Shown here: one piece after another, positions 5,629-7,717 of the stretch
Position numbering within the stretch: position 1 is the stretch's first letter
How the letters are laid out: each line of letters begins with the position of its first letter
Assembly (NCBI GenBank): GCA_002424625.1
Contig: DIKR01000012.1
Location: 989 to 8,705, forward strand
Length of the DNA stretch: 7,717 bases
Source: Desulfuromonadaceae bacterium UBA5613
GTDB taxonomy: Bacteria > Desulfobacterota > Desulfuromonadia > Desulfuromonadales > UBA2197
Direction: 5' to 3'
The notes under the pieces: generated by a model
Databases searched by the model: none
What the model was told of the DNA's origin: nothing
The model's input: the letters and a program-made list of their open reading frames with translations, nothing else
Program-made: the position numbers and the translations under genes

Positions 5629-6675
5629 TCAAATCAAATGCTTTGTGGATTCAAAATCAGCTTTCTTCCCTGTTAAATATACCTCTTCATAAAGGGTGAC
5701 AAGGGCCTGCGTCTCGATTGCCGGCGCATAGCGCTCGGGATCAGGACGGGCCAGACGGCGGCGCAGAGCGGGATCAACGATAAGAGCACGGGCCTGCCGG
5801 ACAAACGAGGTTGCATCATCATAAAAGAGGCCGTTGACGCCGGCTTCGACGACAGCAGCGTTGCCGGGGATATCGCGGACCAGCATCGGAACGCCAAGGG
5901 CGTCCGCTTCGAGAAGGGCGTTGGGGAGTCCTTCACTCTGCGAGTTGTTGAGAACGACATCGGCCTGGCGCAAGGTGGCGGGCATCGCTTCCGGCGGGAT
6001 AACGCCGAGATAACGCGCCCAGGGACGGCGGGCGACGGCAGCAACGAAGTCAGCACTGTAGGCAGAGTCGAGAGGCGGGCCGCAGAAGGCGATGGCGAAA
6101 GGGAGATCCGCGGCCGTCAAAGGGTCGCAGAGCGCGAGAAGTTCGAGATTGCCCTTGACCGGGCGGAGGCCGGCGGGGTGCAGAAGCAGGGTGACATTTG
6201 GCGGTGCCAGCTCGGCGCGGCTCCAGGGGGATGGCGCCGTGCCGAGGACGACCCCCGGCGGCAGATAGGCGACCTTGTCGGCCAAAGCGGGAAATTCACG
6301 GCGCAGTTGCGTTGCGGTCAGCCGGTTGTGGGTGATGATCCTGCCGGCAGCGGCAAGGACGCTGCGGATGATCGGCCCCTGCGCAGGCGAATCGATGCCG
6401 CCGTTGATGTCGGTGCCGGTGAGGGTGACGACGTAAGGGATTGCGGAGAGATTGGCCTCCAGCCAGGGACGACCGCTGCGATAAGCATGCAGCAGATGGA
6501 CGACATCGGGGGCAAAGATACCGACGCAGGCACGCAGGCGCATGGCATCCGCAGGATCGACCCGCTCCAGCACCACATCATGGCCGAGAGCGACAAGGCC
6601 GGCATGGTGGCGGGCGGCAGTGACCTCATTGCCGGTCGCCCGCTCCTGACGGGGGAGGACGATCAGAATCCGCAT
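5629..6675 (-). CDS. GT4 family glycosyltransferase, GLT1D1-like
   Basis: A 348-residue soluble GT-B glycosyltransferase. The N-terminal acceptor domain begins MRILIVLPRQ with a TGNEVTAARH loop (14-23), LLHAYRSGRPWL (61-72) and TLTGTDING (84-92). The nucleotide-sugar domain holds AGLRPVKGN (168-176, phosphate-binding Arg/Lys), then NNSQSEGLPNALLEADALGVP with the E-x7-E motif (Glu248, Glu256), IPGNAAVVE and NGLFY. The order and wording of these motifs closely recall vertebrate GLT1D1 (TGNAVTAQR, HLYRGGR, GGTDVN, GLRQVKD, SEGMSAAILEA, NIPGNAAVV) and more distantly the selenosugar synthase SenB. ATG 6675 has GGAG about five bases upstream and overlaps the ydjC end by 13 bases, implying coupled translation. 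The frame runs open upstream to 7035, but that part is antisense-frame noise within ydjC. Donor and acceptor are unknown; partnership with the deacetylase suggests an N-acetylated sugar donor. Confidence 0.87.
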   Translation of the reverse strand: MRILIVLPRQERATGNEVTAARHHAGLVALGHDVVLERVDPADAMRLRACVGIFAPDVVHLLHAYRSGRPWLEANLSAIPYVVTLTGTDINGGIDSPAQGPIIRSVLAAAGRIITHNRLTATQLRREFPALADKVAYLPPGVVLGTAPSPWSRAELAPPNVTLLLHPAGLRPVKGNLELLALCDPLTAADLPFAIAFCGPPLDSAYSADFVAAVARRPWARYLGVIPPEAMPATLRQADVVLNNSQSEGLPNALLEADALGVPMLVRDIPGNAAVVEAGVNGLFYDDATSFVRQARALIVDPALRRRLARPDPERYAPAIETQALVTLYEEVYLTGKKADFESTKHLI

Positions 6676-7493
6676 GCCAGCTCCCGGAAATTGATAGAGA
6701 TGATGCCGCAACGGTGCAGCGTAGCAGCGATGGTCGGGGACGTGAGGGCGATCAGCTCCTCCTGCCGGGCCGTCCCGGAGAAGGGCGAGTTGTTGTCCGG
6801 GTAACCCGGGTGCACCATCAGCTCCCAGGTGCCAGCGGGGATGCTGTGCAGGGTTGTAAGGAGTGCTTCCTGATTGAGCCGGTTCAGCAGGGGCATACCA
6901 AAGAGACCATCGGGCATCGCCAGCCCGCTGCTCCGCACCTGCGCCGTAAAGGCAGGGGCAAGGCGGTGATAAAGGGCCAGGTCCGCACCGAGTTCGCCGG
7001 CGGGATCGGCCGGCAGCGGCTCGACCGGAGCACAAAGGCGCAGAGCGGGGATGGCGTATTCCCTGGCGAGATCAAGGAGGATGGTCGTAGCAACAGGATA
7101 AAGGGAGAAGTGCTGGTGGGTATCGAGATGATCCGGGATCAGGCCGGCAGCAATAACCTTCTCGATCTGCGCGGCCAGTTCCCGGTACAGGGGGGCGGGA
7201 TCGACTTCCCTGGCAGCGAGAAAGCGCCGCAGTTCTGCTTTACCGGGGAAGGCGCCGGCGACATTGGTGAGGCCGGCGATCGGACCGCGCAGCGGCATCC
7301 CCTCTGAAAGGTTGAGGTGCACTCCGAGCGGCAGATCGAGTTTTCGGGCCGTTGCGGCGGCACTGGCAAAGGTCGGGCCGGTGGCAAGGAGCGTAGCGCT
7401 GCTGACGATCCCTTGGGTGAAACTCTCGAAAATGCCCCGGTCCCGTTCGCTTCCGGAGCCGAGGTCATCGGCATTAATGATCAATCGGCGCAT
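6663..7493 (-). CDS. YdjC/ChbG family carbohydrate deacetylase (HpnK-like)
   Basis: YdjC-family enzymes are metal-dependent deacetylases of N-acetylated sugars: ChbG acts on chitooligosaccharides, and HpnK on N-acetylglucosaminyl hopanoids. The 276-residue protein begins with the classical MRRLIINADDLGSG (Asp9-Asp10), followed by a GVHLNLSEG block (57-65, His59), DHLDTHQHFSLYP (121-133, His122, His126 and His128), an arginine-containing PALRL strand (149-153) and MVHPG (226-230, His228). The Asp and two His expected for metal binding are therefore present, and length is usual for the family. ATG 7493 is chosen because it starts the conserved strand; its ribosome site is weak (AGGG about eight bases upstream), so coupling to the upstream gene 22 bases away is likely. 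It overlaps the downstream glycosyltransferase. No hopanoid gene is visible here, so an HpnK role is not supported; the substrate is probably the glycosyltransferase product (inference). Confidence 0.9.
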   Translation of the reverse strand: MRRLIINADDLGSGSERDRGIFESFTQGIVSSATLLATGPTFASAAATARKLDLPLGVHLNLSEGMPLRGPIAGLTNVAGAFPGKAELRRFLAAREVDPAPLYRELAAQIEKVIAAGLIPDHLDTHQHFSLYPVATTILLDLAREYAIPALRLCAPVEPLPADPAGELGADLALYHRLAPAFTAQVRSSGLAMPDGLFGMPLLNRLNQEALLTTLHSIPAGTWELMVHPGYPDNNSPFSGTARQEELIALTSPTIAATLHRCGIISINFRELACGF

Positions 7494-7515
7494 GGGGAGA
7501 ACCCTGCTGTCCCGT

Positions 7516-7717
7516 CTACATCTCAACCCGGGTGGCGACACCGTGCATGCGCCCGGCCGGGAGCTTGTTGAACTGGACAAAGTTGGGGGTGATCTTCTTC
7601 AGCAGCGAGAAGACCCGCCAGATGGGGTTATTGGTATGAATCTCTTCGATGCCGTAGAAGATAATCTTTTCACGGATGCCGTGCTCCTTGAGAATCTTCT
7701 CGATATCGACGACCGCC
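7516..7717 (-). CDS. C-terminal end of a larger protein, possibly a KUP-type potassium transporter (partial)
   Basis: An open frame enters from the right edge and ends at TAG 7516-7518, giving the last 66 residues. It contains VVDIEKILKEHGI, then EKIIFYGIEEI, a WRVFSLLKKITPNFVQF helix and a closing KLPAGRMHGVATRVEM. It has GC-rich codon use like its neighbours, and stops 22 bases before ydjC in the same direction. The ending lines up loosely with the KUP family C-terminus (pattern F-x-LPP-x-RVVELG-x-QIE-hydrophobic), which would make it the cytosolic tail of a potassium uptake permease. That match is weak and from memory; other large membrane transporters with a regulatory cytosolic tail are possible. 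That it is a real coding sequence is more certain than its name. Confidence 0.5.
   Translation of the reverse strand, partial: AVVDIEKILKEHGIREKIIFYGIEEIHTNNPIWRVFSLLKKITPNFVQFNKLPAGRMHGVATRVEM

Noticed and set aside
5629..6675. SenB-type selenosugar synthase of a selenoneine pathway
   Set aside because: The LTGTD motif is shared, but no SenA or SenC partner is visible and the motif wording fits GLT1D1 better.
6676..7035. N-terminal extension of the glycosyltransferase frame back to 7035
   Set aside because: The first 120 residues are Arg/Pro/Ala-rich noise inside ydjC; the GT-B fold starts at the ATG at 6675 with its own ribosome site.
6178..7307. Two plus-strand frames of about 200 residues opposite the glycosyltransferase and ydjC
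   Set aside because: Both are antisense shadows with no recognisable motif, whereas the minus-strand frames carry clear catalytic residues.
7494..7580. 29-residue N-terminal extension of ydjC
   Set aside because: It overlaps the preceding coding tail and has no similarity to the family; MRRLIINADDLG is the canonical start.

Overview
The window looks like ordinary chromosome from a GC-rich Gram-negative bacterium. The protein styles (ABC-F/Uup, a UvsE-type repair enzyme, a signal-peptide leader, a GT4/YdjC pair, a possible KUP transporter tail) resemble the Desulfuromonas/Geobacter/Pelobacter lineage. That placement is an impression from remembered proteins, not a search result. Ten genes are supported, covering nearly all of the sequence. 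No RNA gene, CRISPR array, insertion sequence or replication origin was seen, and no gene-free stretch exceeds about 105 bases.

Left part (1-3510). The + strand carries uup, a two-ATPase ABC-F protein. It faces a compact, visibly more AT-rich toxin-antitoxin cassette (yefM-yoeB) on the - strand. The yefM promoter region keeps the TGTACA palindromes known from E. coli yefM-yoeB, and yoeB probably starts at a TTG overlapping the antitoxin end. Diverging from the cassette is uvsE, a UV damage endonuclease with nearly all its metal ligands but a tyrosine where a metal-site lysine is expected.

Middle part (3515-5524, all - strand). In transcription order come a PhnA-like zinc-ribbon protein and acpH (acyl-carrier-protein phosphodiesterase), separated by 10 bases and probably co-transcribed. 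Next is a 70-residue open frame joining a signal peptide directly to the C-terminal end of a dienelactone hydrolase, apparently an in-frame deletion remnant that keeps its promoter and ribosome site. Last is trhA (hemolysin III/PAQR family), which converges on uvsE.

Right part (5574-7717, - strand). A probable operon enters from the right edge with the last 66 residues of a larger protein (possibly a KUP-type potassium transporter). A YdjC/ChbG-family deacetylase follows, then a GT4 glycosyltransferase overlapping it by 13 bases, ending at a weak terminator beside a small 9-base tandem repeat. The glycosyltransferase resembles animal GLT1D1, and YdjC also has an animal homologue. The pair suggests glycosyl transfer followed by deacetylation of an unknown product. 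This is the most interesting lead; no clearly new defence or mobile system was found.
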